DNA of 40,515 nt from Clostridia bacterium (lineage in GTDB: Bacteria > Bacillota_A > Clostridia > Oscillospirales > CAG-272). Within the stretch, counting starts at the first letter, position 1; every line of letters starts with the position of its first letter. Positions 1-6,574 of this stretch are shown piece by piece. The stretch lies in the NCBI GenBank assembly GCA_017462125.1, contig JAFTRQ010000101.1, forward strand, positions 1 through 40,515. Reading direction: 5' to 3'. Made by a program: the position numbers and the translations under genes. A model generated the notes under the pieces. That model made no database searches and had not been told where the DNA came from. It saw only the letters and a program-made list of their open reading frames with translations.

Positions 1-197
1 ATACCTTTTTTCAACTTTTTTCAAAAAGTTTTTTCAAAGGTTTCGTCTGTGGCTTCGCTCTCTCAAAGCGACTCGCATATTCTACCACATCCTACCTCTC
101 TTTGTCAAGAGTTTTTTTCATTTTTCTTTCGTTTTTTGTATGTATTTGGAACTTTGCACAAATACTAAACTCAAAAATTAGGCTTTGAGGTCCAAAA

Positions 198-875
198 ATG
201 ACAATGCTTTTTTTCCGAACCCTGCTAATCTATTTGATACTGATCGTTTCCATGCGTTTGATGGGAAAGCGTCAAATTGCCGAACTCGAAATCACAGATC
301 TTGTCACCACACTTCTGATTTCAGAAATCGCTTCCCTCCCCATCACCGATACCGACATTCCCATCTCGCACGCCATCATCCCCATTCTTGCTCTTTTGGG
401 TTTCGAGGTGCTCTCCTCCTTCCTTTTGGCGCAATATCCAAAGGTCAAAGGAATGCTCTCTGCCCGTCCTGCGGTTTTGATCCAAGATGGAGTAATCAGC
501 GAAAAAGCCATGCGGCAAGCGAGGATTTCCGCTGATGAGCTAATCAGCGAGCTTCGTCAGCAAGGAATCGCCGACCCTGAGGAAGTCCGATACGCCATTT
601 TAGAGCAGAACGGAAAGATCTCAGTCATCCGCCGGCAAAAATTCCAGCCTCCCACCGCAGAGCAGTGGAACATGAGCGTGGAGGATTCGGGACTCTACCA
701 TATTATTATAGACAAAGGGATCATCAACCATCATTCTCTACAAGAACTGGAGCTGCAAGTCTCTGACATCCGCACCATTTTGCAAAAGCAGGGGCAAAAG
801 GAAAAGGACATATATCTAATGATGATGAACGATTCGGGAGATTTCAGAATACTTCCCACAAAAAAGGAAAAATAA
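198..875 (+). CDS. DUF421 (YetF-like) membrane protein, copy 1
   Basis: 225 residues. The N-terminal third is hydrophobic (roughly residues 4-18, 35-52 and 55-77, interrupted by MGKRQIAELE) and the rest is a soluble alpha/beta domain. This is the layout of the DUF421/YetF family: membrane-anchored proteins whose biochemical role is not established. Recognition rests on the RxMGKRQIxxLExxD-type N-terminal motif and the later VLIQDG / ISxDELxxxLRQQGI / AILEQNGKISV block. The start is supported by GAGG eight bases upstream of ATG 198. It stands alone, with no co-directional partner within 170 bp. A paralogue lies near the other end of the window (35632-36306) and shares the KxMGxxQxAxLxxxD and FEHNGKLS/LEQNGKIS motifs. 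Family assignment is confident; function is unknown. Confidence 0.9.
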   Translation: MTMLFFRTLLIYLILIVSMRLMGKRQIAELEITDLVTTLLISEIASLPITDTDIPISHAIIPILALLGFEVLSSFLLAQYPKVKGMLSARPAVLIQDGVISEKAMRQARISADELISELRQQGIADPEEVRYAILEQNGKISVIRRQKFQPPTAEQWNMSVEDSGLYHIIIDKGIINHHSLQELELQVSDIRTILQKQGQKEKDIYLMMMNDSGDFRILPTKKEK

Positions 876-1001
876 TCAAAAAAGCCTGCATTGGTGTACC
901 TGCGATGAAGTAAGTGCGCCAACTATATTCACCTGTGTCGAAGACTATTACTTTGCAAAAAGCATACCGATAAAATATATCTTTACTTTCGTAAATATAT
1001 A

Positions 1002-1030
1002 TTGACATTCTTGTTCTTTTATGATATACT
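1002..1030 (+). promoter_or_regulatory. Sigma-A promoter for the Cro/CI-type regulator
   Basis: TTGACA at 1002-1007 and TATACT at 1025-1030 with a 17-bp spacer. Predicted transcription would begin near 1037. That lies upstream of the ATG at 1054 but downstream of the in-frame ATG at 1021, which decides the start codon of the next gene. Confidence 0.8.
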
Positions 1031-1053
1031 ATTATCAGAAAGGCGGTGAATGT

Positions 1054-1662
1054 ATGTATATTGATTACAGCAAGCTATGGAAACTGTTAGTTGACAAAAG
1101 CATGAACAAGACCGATTTAATGGAGATTACCGGAATCAGTTCAAGAGTTTTGGCAAAATTATCAAAAAATGAGACGGTCACTACTGATACAATAGCCAGA
1201 ATATGCTCCGCACTCAACTGCGATGTAGGTGACATCATGGAATGTGCCAGCCAGGAACAGCTCTCGGTATATGCCGCCTACAAACAATATGGCGAATGCG
1301 TGGCAGAGGATGAGCTGTTCAAGACGGTTCAATTTACAATGGTAGGTCAAAAATACACGGTCTATCAATCCAAAAAGATCGCAACCAAGGCAACACATAT
1401 CCATTGCAAAGAGGACGGGGCTGTATACTGGGAACAATTTTACGTCATTGGGCACACCGCCACATCCGAAAAAGTGCTCCTGATCAAACCTCGCCGAAGA
1501 ACCGATGAGATCGTGATCGTGTTAATAAAGGGAAAGCCAGCCGTGATTGCGGGGCTTGATGAGAATGGCTTTGTTTCAAGCAGAGGCGTGCAGAAAAACA
1601 AATCTGATATTCACGTTATGTCCGAAGCCGCGTTTAAGCTGTTCACTCCTCAAGCATTCTGA
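1054..1662 (+). CDS. Cro/CI-family (HTH_26-like) transcriptional regulator with unknown C-terminal domain
   Basis: 202 residues from ATG 1054, which follows an AGGCGG ribosome binding site. An in-frame ATG at 1021 lies inside the promoter -10 and is rejected. Residues about 1-65 form a helix-turn-helix of the Cro/CI YozG-like kind (KLWKLLVDKSMNKTDLMEIT, then ISSRVLAKLSKNETVTTDT and ARICSALNCDVGDIME). Such short domains usually bind DNA as dimers. The remaining ~130 residues form a mixed alpha/beta domain that I do not recognise; it may be a ligand or partner domain. It is monocistronic, with its own promoter and a hairpin terminator about 80 bp downstream. The DNA-binding role is confident; targets are unknown. 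Confidence 0.8.
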   Translation: MYIDYSKLWKLLVDKSMNKTDLMEITGISSRVLAKLSKNETVTTDTIARICSALNCDVGDIMECASQEQLSVYAAYKQYGECVAEDELFKTVQFTMVGQKYTVYQSKKIATKATHIHCKEDGAVYWEQFYVIGHTATSEKVLLIKPRRRTDEIVIVLIKGKPAVIAGLDENGFVSSRGVQKNKSDIHVMSEAAFKLFTPQAF

Positions 1663-1718
1663 GTTTACGTTATTACGCGAACCGGCAATACATCTAAAAA
1701 TGCGTAACACACTATATC

Positions 1719-1904
1719 TTACAGAGCAAAGCGTATGAAAAGGAGTACGAACAAATTGTCCGTACTCCCTTTACTTTGCGGCAGTTCAAAACCTACTTTA
1801 TAGAAGGCGCCCTTTAGGTACTTTTCGTTTTCACGGCTTATGCACGGTATACAATATAGGCATGCATACATGTACATTTCCACAGGATCTGCGGCTTTCT
1901 TCAT
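1719..1904 (-). CDS. Possible 61-residue Cys-containing protein, translationally coupled
   Basis: The ATG (1904-1902) overlaps the TGA of the sigma-like gene in an ATGA arrangement, which suggests translational coupling. The peptide contains MYACLYCIPC, a cysteine cluster. However, the last third is encoded by the terminator hairpin at 1741-1774, so the C-terminal end is suspicious and the ORF may be chance or a decayed gene. No family is recognised. Confidence 0.25.
   Translation of the reverse strand: MKKAADPVEMYMYACLYCIPCISRENEKYLKGAFYKVGFELPQSKGSTDNLFVLLFIRFAL
1741..1774. terminator. Hairpin terminator after the HTH regulator
   Basis: GGAGTACG (1742-1749) pairs with CGTACTCC (1761-1768) around an 11-nt loop and is followed by CTTTACTTT. 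It closes the rightward regulator gene. It may also serve leftward transcription arriving from 1901, since A-rich sequence flanks the other side. Confidence 0.65.
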
Positions 1905-2275
1905 ATTGTTCCATTTACAGTATTGATATCCTGCGCTTTCGCCTCTATGAGTGCCCTTTTTTTCAAGCGAAAGGCACTGCTCCTGGAGATTCCTAACAGT
2001 TCCGCACATTTTCCCACAGATTCTCCACGAATATAGTGGTAGTAAAGCAGCAGCTTCTCGTCACTATTCTTCATATTCATAATAAAATGGCGCACCTCAT
2101 ACATTTTCGCCCTCACCAACGTAAGCTCTCCGGGCAAGCCATCCTCATTCGCTTTATATCCAAAATACGTGCGATCATAGCGATCCATACGCAGAAGCTT
2201 TTGATTGAGCGTATAGCTCTTCAAATAATCGTCCATGGTTCGGATCTCATCATCACAAACCAATTTTCTTCCCAT
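1901..2275 (-). CDS. Sigma-70 region 4-like helix-turn-helix protein (phage/ArpU-like type)
   Basis: 124 residues. The C-terminal half carries a region-4-like HTH: EKLLLYYHYIRGESVGKCAE then LLGISRSSAFRLKKRAL. The N-terminal half is charged and helical and shows no region 2. Small proteins of this layout are common in Firmicute prophages and integrative elements as transcription activators; that analogy is inference. The start ATG 2275 has AAGGA six bases upstream. It lies downstream of a small Cys-rich ORF (2312-2524) on the same strand, probably in one transcript from the leftward promoter at 2649-2677. That promoter opposes the LexA-like repressor gene. Together these look like a remnant or minimal version of a phage-type control region; no phage structural genes are present in the window. 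Confidence 0.7.
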   Translation of the reverse strand: MGRKLVCDDEIRTMDDYLKSYTLNQKLLRMDRYDRTYFGYKANEDGLPGELTLVRAKMYEVRHFIMNMKNSDEKLLLYYHYIRGESVGKCAELLGISRSSAFRLKKRALIEAKAQDINTVNGTI

Positions 2276-2311
2276 ATACGTCCTTTCTTATCTCGATTTT
2301 TTCTATCTGTT

Positions 2312-2524
2312 TCATTCGCATTTCCTTATTATCAAACAGAGTCCGCGCGAAGACTTTTCCTCCCGTCTCTGCGTCTCCGTTTGAGGCAACGAAAAAATCC
2401 ACTGAGTGGTACGAAAATCTCCTTCGCCCCAGAGAACAGCATCCTCTCTCTTTTCTCCCCGTTTCAGCGGAGAATATCCCGGGCAAGCTCTGGGACACCG
2501 ACTACTTTGACAAATATCACACAT
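2312..2524 (-). CDS. Small Cys-rich protein, possibly frameshifted
   Basis: About 70 codons from ATG 2524, which has a near-perfect ribosome binding site (GGAGGTGA, 10 nt upstream). The N-terminus MCDICQSSRCPRACPGYSP has CxxC and CxxxCP pairs. It resembles the start of short zinc-ribbon proteins encoded by clostridial phages and mobile elements, whose second half normally has another CxxC pair. Here the second half (residues ~25-70) lacks that pair and looks unlike the family, and the neighbouring frame stays open to 2253. A small indel near 2425-2440 could explain this. Call it a probable gene start with an uncertain or degenerate end. Confidence 0.4.
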   Translation of the reverse strand: MCDICQSSRCPRACPGYSPLKRGEKREDAVLWGEGDFRTTQWIFSLPQTETQRREEKSSRGLCLIIRKCE

Positions 2525-2603
2525 GCTATCTCGCTTCACCTCCCTCTTCCCGTCACCAAAACTCCAACAATCGAAAAACAATCAAAAAACTACGCAAAAT
2601 TCC

Positions 2604-2632
2604 TTGACAAACGATTGGTTTCGGGTTATAAT
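2604..2632 (+). promoter_or_regulatory. Consensus promoter for the LexA-like repressor operon
   Basis: TTGACA 2604-2609, 17-bp spacer, TATAAT 2627-2632, predicted start near 2639. The spacer contains GGTTTCGGG, a degenerate match to the ATTTCCGAAAT palindrome found downstream. Confidence 0.8.
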
Positions 2633-2648
2633 GTTCTTGTATGACTCT

Positions 2649-2677
2649 ATTATAACGGATTTCCGAACCATTGTCAA
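2649..2677 (-). promoter_or_regulatory. Consensus leftward promoter facing the repressor promoter
   Basis: On the minus strand, TTGACA (2677-2672), 17-bp spacer and TATAAT (2654-2649), predicted start near 2642. Its spacer carries ATTTCCGAA (2659-2667), an operator-like half. The two promoters point at each other and their RNA polymerase footprints must overlap. Confidence 0.75.
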
Positions 2678-2689
2678 GTATTATTTCGC

Positions 2690-2700
2690 ATTTCCGAAAT
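2690..2700. promoter_or_regulatory. Putative repressor operator (perfect 11-bp palindrome)
   Basis: ATTTCCGAAAT is a perfect inverted repeat around one central base. A second near-copy (ATTTCCGAA) lies at 2659-2667 in the leftward promoter, and a weaker one at about 2617-2625 in the rightward promoter. The copies occur only around the start of the LexA-like repressor gene, so they are its most likely autoregulatory operators; this is inference. Confidence 0.55.
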
Positions 2701-2729
2701 ATTTGTGCAATACTACAAAAGGAGGCACC

Positions 2730-3332
2730 ATGAGCTATCAAAAATTCGATCAGTTACTGAAAATTCACGGTACAACGGTCTACCGGGTGGCGAAAACCAC
2801 CGGAATCCCTGCCAGCACCTTTACCGATTGGAAAAATGGAAGATCGGTACCCAAGGCAGAGAAGCTCAAGCGCATTGCCGATTTTTTTGAGGTTCCGCTG
2901 GAGTATTTGCTGGGCGGCTCCGCCGCTCTGCCCAAAACCAGGGAAAAGCAAATTCCCATCATTGGTGAAATCCGAGCCGGCTCCCCCATCATCACCAACG
3001 AAACCTTATTAGGATACGAAAACGCAGATGTCGAGGATGCCGACGAGTATTTTTATTTGAAGGTGTGCGGCGACAGTATGAAAAATATCGGCATGGTCAA
3101 CGGCTCTCTTGTTCTGTTCCGCAAGCAGCAGTACGCCGAGGATGGAGACATTGTAGCTTGTCTCGTGGGAGGAGACAGTGCCACCGTTAAGCGCTTTCGC
3201 CGTTCTCAACGGAATATTTATCTGATTCCGGAAAATGAGGATTATGACCCGATCCACCTAACCACCGATGATTTTGAGTCTGGCGACGCTCGTATTCTTG
3301 GCATTGCTCAAGAGGTGAAAATCAAATTATGA
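2730..3332 (+). CDS. LexA/CI-type repressor with S24 self-cleavage domain
   Basis: 200 residues from ATG 2730, preceded by AAAGGAGG. The longer upstream ORF runs through the promoter and is rejected. Residues ~1-62 are a Cro/CI HTH (LLKIHGTTVYRVAKTTGIPA). Residues ~75-200 are a peptidase S24 (LexA/UmuD) domain: cleavage pair Ala83-Gly84 in EIRAGSP, nucleophile Ser116 in CGDSMKN and general base Lys154 in TVKRF. All expected catalytic elements are present, so RecA-stimulated self-cleavage is plausible. The HTH is CI-like rather than the winged helix of housekeeping LexA, so this is a phage-type or accessory repressor. It is followed after 16 bp by an ABC-F gene, so both probably share one repressor-controlled transcript. 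Confidence 0.9.
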   Translation: MSYQKFDQLLKIHGTTVYRVAKTTGIPASTFTDWKNGRSVPKAEKLKRIADFFEVPLEYLLGGSAALPKTREKQIPIIGEIRAGSPIITNETLLGYENADVEDADEYFYLKVCGDSMKNIGMVNGSLVLFRKQQYAEDGDIVACLVGGDSATVKRFRRSQRNIYLIPENEDYDPIHLTTDDFESGDARILGIAQEVKIKL

Positions 3333-3348
3333 GGTTAAAGGACGTACT

Positions 3349-5292
3349 ATGATCATATTAAACGTAGACCATTTATCCCTGTCCTTCGGCACCAAAAAAA
3401 TTCTGGAAAATGTGACCTTTTCTTTGGATGAGTGTGACCGTTTGGGAATCATCGGAGTCAACGGGTGTGGAAAATCCACCCTATTCCGTCTCATTTTGGG
3501 AGAGCTGGAAGCTGATGAGGGGAATGTATTTATTTCAAAAAATAAGACGGTGGGAATTCTTCGGCAAAACGATGCCTTCTGCGATTTTCAAGGCGAAGAA
3601 GGCAATGCCTCCTCTCTGGAGGTCATGTACCGCTCCTTCCCTGAGCTTTTGGAAATGGAGGAGCGTCTTGCCACACTGGAGCATGCCCTTCGGGAGGGTG
3701 ACCTTGGCGGGAGAACAGAAGAATCCCTGGCATCGGAATATGCCGTTCTCAATGACCGTTTTATTCGTGAGGGAGGCTTGGAATTTCGAAGAAGATGCGC
3801 CTCCACTCTGCAAAAAATGGGATTTGACTCAGACGCGATGCATCGCCCCTTCTCTTCCCTCAGCGGAGGACAGCGAACACGTCTTGCCCTGTCCCGTGAG
3901 CTGTGCCGAGAACCGGACCTGCTGATGCTGGACGAACCCACCAACCATCTGGACATGGAGACCTTGGGGTGGCTGGAAAACTTTTTGGCAGGTTATAAAA
4001 AATGCGTCATGGTGATCTCCCATGACCGTTACTTCCTGGATCGAGTCACCAACAAGACGCTGTGTATTGAACATCTTCACGCCAAGCTTTATGGCGGAAA
4101 TTATTCCAAGAGTATGGCGCAAAGGCAAATTGACCGAGAGATCGAAGAAAAACATTACAAAAATCAGCAAAAGGAAATTGCGAGACAGGAAGCATACATT
4201 GCTCAACAACGGGCATGGAACCGAGAGAAAAACATTATCGCGGCGGAAAGCAGACAAAAAATGTTAGATAAAATGGTCCGCTTGGAGCGCCCCAAAGAAG
4301 CGCCTAAGCCCATTAAAATGCGTTTTTCCTCTGCCATGACCAGTGGAAACGATGTACTGACTGTCAAGGACGTGTCCTTTGGCTATTCCTCCTCTCGTCT
4401 GTTGCTAAACAAGGTTTCCTATTTAGTCAAGCGCCGTGACCGTCTTTTTTTGGTGGGACCCAACGGAAGCGGAAAATCGACTCTCATCAAGTTGATGTTG
4501 GGCAAGCTCACACCTACCGCCGGTTATATTGAGGCAGGCTACAACGTATCCGTAGGATATTATGACCAGGAGAACCAAAACCTTACCGATTCCAACACTG
4601 TATTGGACGAGCTTTGGAACGCTTATCCCACCCTCACCGAGCTGACTATACGCTCCACGCTTGCCCGTTTTCGTTTCGTGGGAGAGGATGTTTACAAATC
4701 AGTGGGTGAGCTCAGCGGCGGAGAACGGGCAAGGCTGACTCTATCCAAGCTGATTCTGTCTGAAATGAATCTGTTGATCCTGGACGAGCCAACCAACCAT
4801 TTGGATATTGACTCCCGAGAGGCATTGGAGGAGGCACTCAGAGAGTTTGACGGAACCGTGATCACCGTATCCCATGACCGTTATCTCATCGATAAGTTAG
4901 CCACCCGGCTCATTGATCTGACCGAAAACGGCATTGCGGATATTCACGTAGAGCATCCGGGCGACGGCTACGGAGAGCTCTGTCGGGATCGAGCAAGGAG
5001 AAGCGCATCAGCGGCCTTCGCCTCTGACACGCCGAGTCCAACTCACACAATCACCGAAAGCTCCCAGAAGGATCGATATTTAAAAAATAAGCAGGATGCC
5101 GCTGATGCCCGGAAGGCACAAAAGCGCCTGGAGCGGATGCGAGCGGAAGCCGCCAAGCTGGAGGCGGAGCTTGAGCAAATTGATACAGAAATGTCAGGAG
5201 ATGCCGCCACCGATTACCTGCGTCTTTCCGAGTTAGACACCCGAAAAAACGAAATTGAAGAGCGTTTACTTGAGCTCTATGAAGAAATTTGA
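3349..5292 (+). CDS. ABC-F family ATPase (ribosome-associated translation/antibiotic-protection factor class)
   Basis: 647 residues, two fused ABC domains and no membrane segment. Domain 1 has Walker A GVNGCGKST (36-44), signature LSGGQ (~171) and Walker B LLMLDEPTNHLD. A charged linker (~240-320, rich in K/E/Q) is the expected tRNA-contacting arm. Domain 2 has Walker A GPNGSGKST (~370), LSGGE (~454) and LLILDEPTNHLD. The C-terminal ~80 residues are a coiled coil (KRLERMRAEAAKLEAELEQI). Members of this class bind the ribosomal E site; some protect ribosomes from antibiotics, others are housekeeping (EttA/Uup/YdiF types). Sequence alone does not decide which. It sits 16 bp after the LexA-like gene and 18 bp before mtnN, so it is in an operon. 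Confidence 0.92.
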   Translation: MIILNVDHLSLSFGTKKILENVTFSLDECDRLGIIGVNGCGKSTLFRLILGELEADEGNVFISKNKTVGILRQNDAFCDFQGEEGNASSLEVMYRSFPELLEMEERLATLEHALREGDLGGRTEESLASEYAVLNDRFIREGGLEFRRRCASTLQKMGFDSDAMHRPFSSLSGGQRTRLALSRELCREPDLLMLDEPTNHLDMETLGWLENFLAGYKKCVMVISHDRYFLDRVTNKTLCIEHLHAKLYGGNYSKSMAQRQIDREIEEKHYKNQQKEIARQEAYIAQQRAWNREKNIIAAESRQKMLDKMVRLERPKEAPKPIKMRFSSAMTSGNDVLTVKDVSFGYSSSRLLLNKVSYLVKRRDRLFLVGPNGSGKSTLIKLMLGKLTPTAGYIEAGYNVSVGYYDQENQNLTDSNTVLDELWNAYPTLTELTIRSTLARFRFVGEDVYKSVGELSGGERARLTLSKLILSEMNLLILDEPTNHLDIDSREALEEALREFDGTVITVSHDRYLIDKLATRLIDLTENGIADIHVEHPGDGYGELCRDRARRSASAAFASDTPSPTHTITESSQKDRYLKNKQDAADARKAQKRLERMRAEAAKLEAELEQIDTEMSGDAATDYLRLSELDTRKNEIEERLLELYEEI

Positions 5293-5310
5293 CCTTAAAA
5301 GGAGAAGCCT

Positions 5311-6000
5311 ATGATTACCGGAATTATTGGAGCAATGAACGTGGAAACAGATGCCCTCAAGGCACTAATCAAGGATCCCGAGAAAGAGACCGTCAGCGGT
5401 GTGGAATTTGTTCACGGAACCATCCACGGTAAAAAAGTAGTCGTCGCTCAGTGCGGGATCGGAAAGGTCTTTGCCGCCCTTTGCGCCCAAACCATGATCC
5501 TGCGCTACGGAGTCAAACGGATCATCAACACCGGTGTGGCAGGCGGGCTTTCTGACCATTTACATTTATTGGATATCGCAATTTCCACCGCCGTGGTGCA
5601 ACATGACATGGATACCTCTCCCTTGGGGGATCCCGTAGGTCTGATTTCAGGAATCAATCAGGTAGAGCTTCCCGCCTCCCTCCCGCTGGCAAAACAGATT
5701 GCCGAGATTGCTTCCTCCATGGGCAAGCATTATGAATTTGGCGTGATCGCCTCGGGAGATCAGTTTATTGCCGCCCCGGATAAAAAGGAGTGGCTCATCA
5801 GAACCTTCGGTCCCATTGCCTGTGAAATGGAGGGTGCCGCCATTGGTCACACCTGCTACGTAAACGGCGTGGATTTCGTAATCATTCGCTCCATTTCCGA
5901 CCATGCGTCAGAAGATGCAGGCACCATGGAATACCCCGAGCTATGCCGCCATGCCGCCGCGCAGTCCCAGCGGCTGATCGAAGCTTTTTTTGCAGTATGA
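5311..6000 (+). CDS. mtnN: 5'-methylthioadenosine/S-adenosylhomocysteine nucleosidase
   Basis: 229 residues, a full-length match to the MTAN branch of the nucleoside phosphorylase fold. It cleaves the glycosidic bond of MTA, SAH and 5'-deoxyadenosine, releasing adenine, in the cytoplasm. Visible active-site elements are Glu12 (GAMNVET), the Met173-Glu174 pair in CEMEGAA, and Asp197 in SISDHA, at the numbering used for the E. coli enzyme. GxGKVxAA and NTGVAGGL loops are also present. The start is supported by AAAGGAG upstream. It follows the ABC-F gene by 18 bp and its stop overlaps or abuts the next gene. Besides recycling adenine and methionine it is the usual step before LuxS, but no luxS is in the window. 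Confidence 0.95.
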   Translation: MITGIIGAMNVETDALKALIKDPEKETVSGVEFVHGTIHGKKVVVAQCGIGKVFAALCAQTMILRYGVKRIINTGVAGGLSDHLHLLDIAISTAVVQHDMDTSPLGDPVGLISGINQVELPASLPLAKQIAEIASSMGKHYEFGVIASGDQFIAAPDKKEWLIRTFGPIACEMEGAAIGHTCYVNGVDFVIIRSISDHASEDAGTMEYPELCRHAAAQSQRLIEAFFAV

Positions 6001-6020
6001 GTCATCCCCAAAAACTCACC

Positions 6021-6515
6021 ATGAAAAAAGTGATCGTCATTGGATGTCCGGGAAGCGGAAAAAGCACCTTCTCCCGTGAGCTTCAGAAACGAACACAGCT
6101 CCCTCTTCATTATCTGGACATGATGTACTGGAATTCCGATAAAACCATGGTTCCCAAGGAAGTTTTTCGAAATCGGCTCCAAGAGGTCATGCAACAAAGC
6201 TCTTGGATCTTGGACGGAAATTACGGCTCCACCCTGGAGATGAGGCTGTCGGCGTGCGACACCGTCTTTTTCTTAGATTATCCGTCGGAGGTATGCCTGG
6301 ACGGAATTTACGCCAGGAAAGGAAAATCCCGCCCGGATATGCCGTGGATCGAGGAAGACGGAGAGGACAACGAGGAATTTTTGACTTTTATCAGCAATTA
6401 CCGCGCCGAAAGTCGTCCCAAGGTTTTGGAGCTGTTAGAAAAACATCCTGAAAAAAACGTCATCATCTTCCATGAAAGACAAGAAGCAGAAGCCTTTTTG
6501 AACGCTTGGGCATGA
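6021..6515 (+). CDS. P-loop kinase-like protein (DNA topology modulation protein FlaR family)
   Basis: 164 residues from ATG 6021. The P-loop GCPGSGKST is at residues 8-16, followed by LPLHYLDMMYW and WILDGNYG. This is the pattern of adenylate kinase-like proteins annotated as topology modulation protein/FlaR; their real substrate is not settled. An in-frame ATG at 5997 overlaps the mtnN stop (ATGA) and could be used by translational coupling. Family members usually begin at the MKKVIVIG position, so 6021 is preferred, although neither start has a clear ribosome binding site. Last gene of the repressor/ABC-F/mtnN operon, followed by a strong terminator. Confidence 0.8.
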   Translation: MKKVIVIGCPGSGKSTFSRELQKRTQLPLHYLDMMYWNSDKTMVPKEVFRNRLQEVMQQSSWILDGNYGSTLEMRLSACDTVFFLDYPSEVCLDGIYARKGKSRPDMPWIEEDGEDNEEFLTFISNYRAESRPKVLELLEKHPEKNVIIFHERQEAEAFLNAWA

Positions 6516-6558
6516 AAATAGGCAGTGAGAAGGAATTCCTTCTCACTGCCTATTTTTT
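6516..6558. terminator. Bidirectional terminator
   Basis: AAAATAGGCAGTGAGAAGG (6516-6534) is followed directly by its exact complement, ending in a T-run. The stem exceeds 18 bp with almost no loop. It serves the rightward operon ending at 6515 and the leftward glycosidase gene ending at 6575. Confidence 0.9.
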
Positions 6559-6574
6559 GATTAATTTGATTAAT

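Noticed and set aside
1..60. AAAAAGTT/AACTTTTT-type inverted repeat at the window start as a terminator
   Set aside because: Stem is only A/T pairs and no upstream gene is visible, so the call cannot be supported.
2253..2498. Leftward 81-codon ORF overlapping the Cys-rich gene
   Set aside because: No ribosome binding site at its ATG and atypical composition; at most it is the displaced tail of the ORF starting at 2524.
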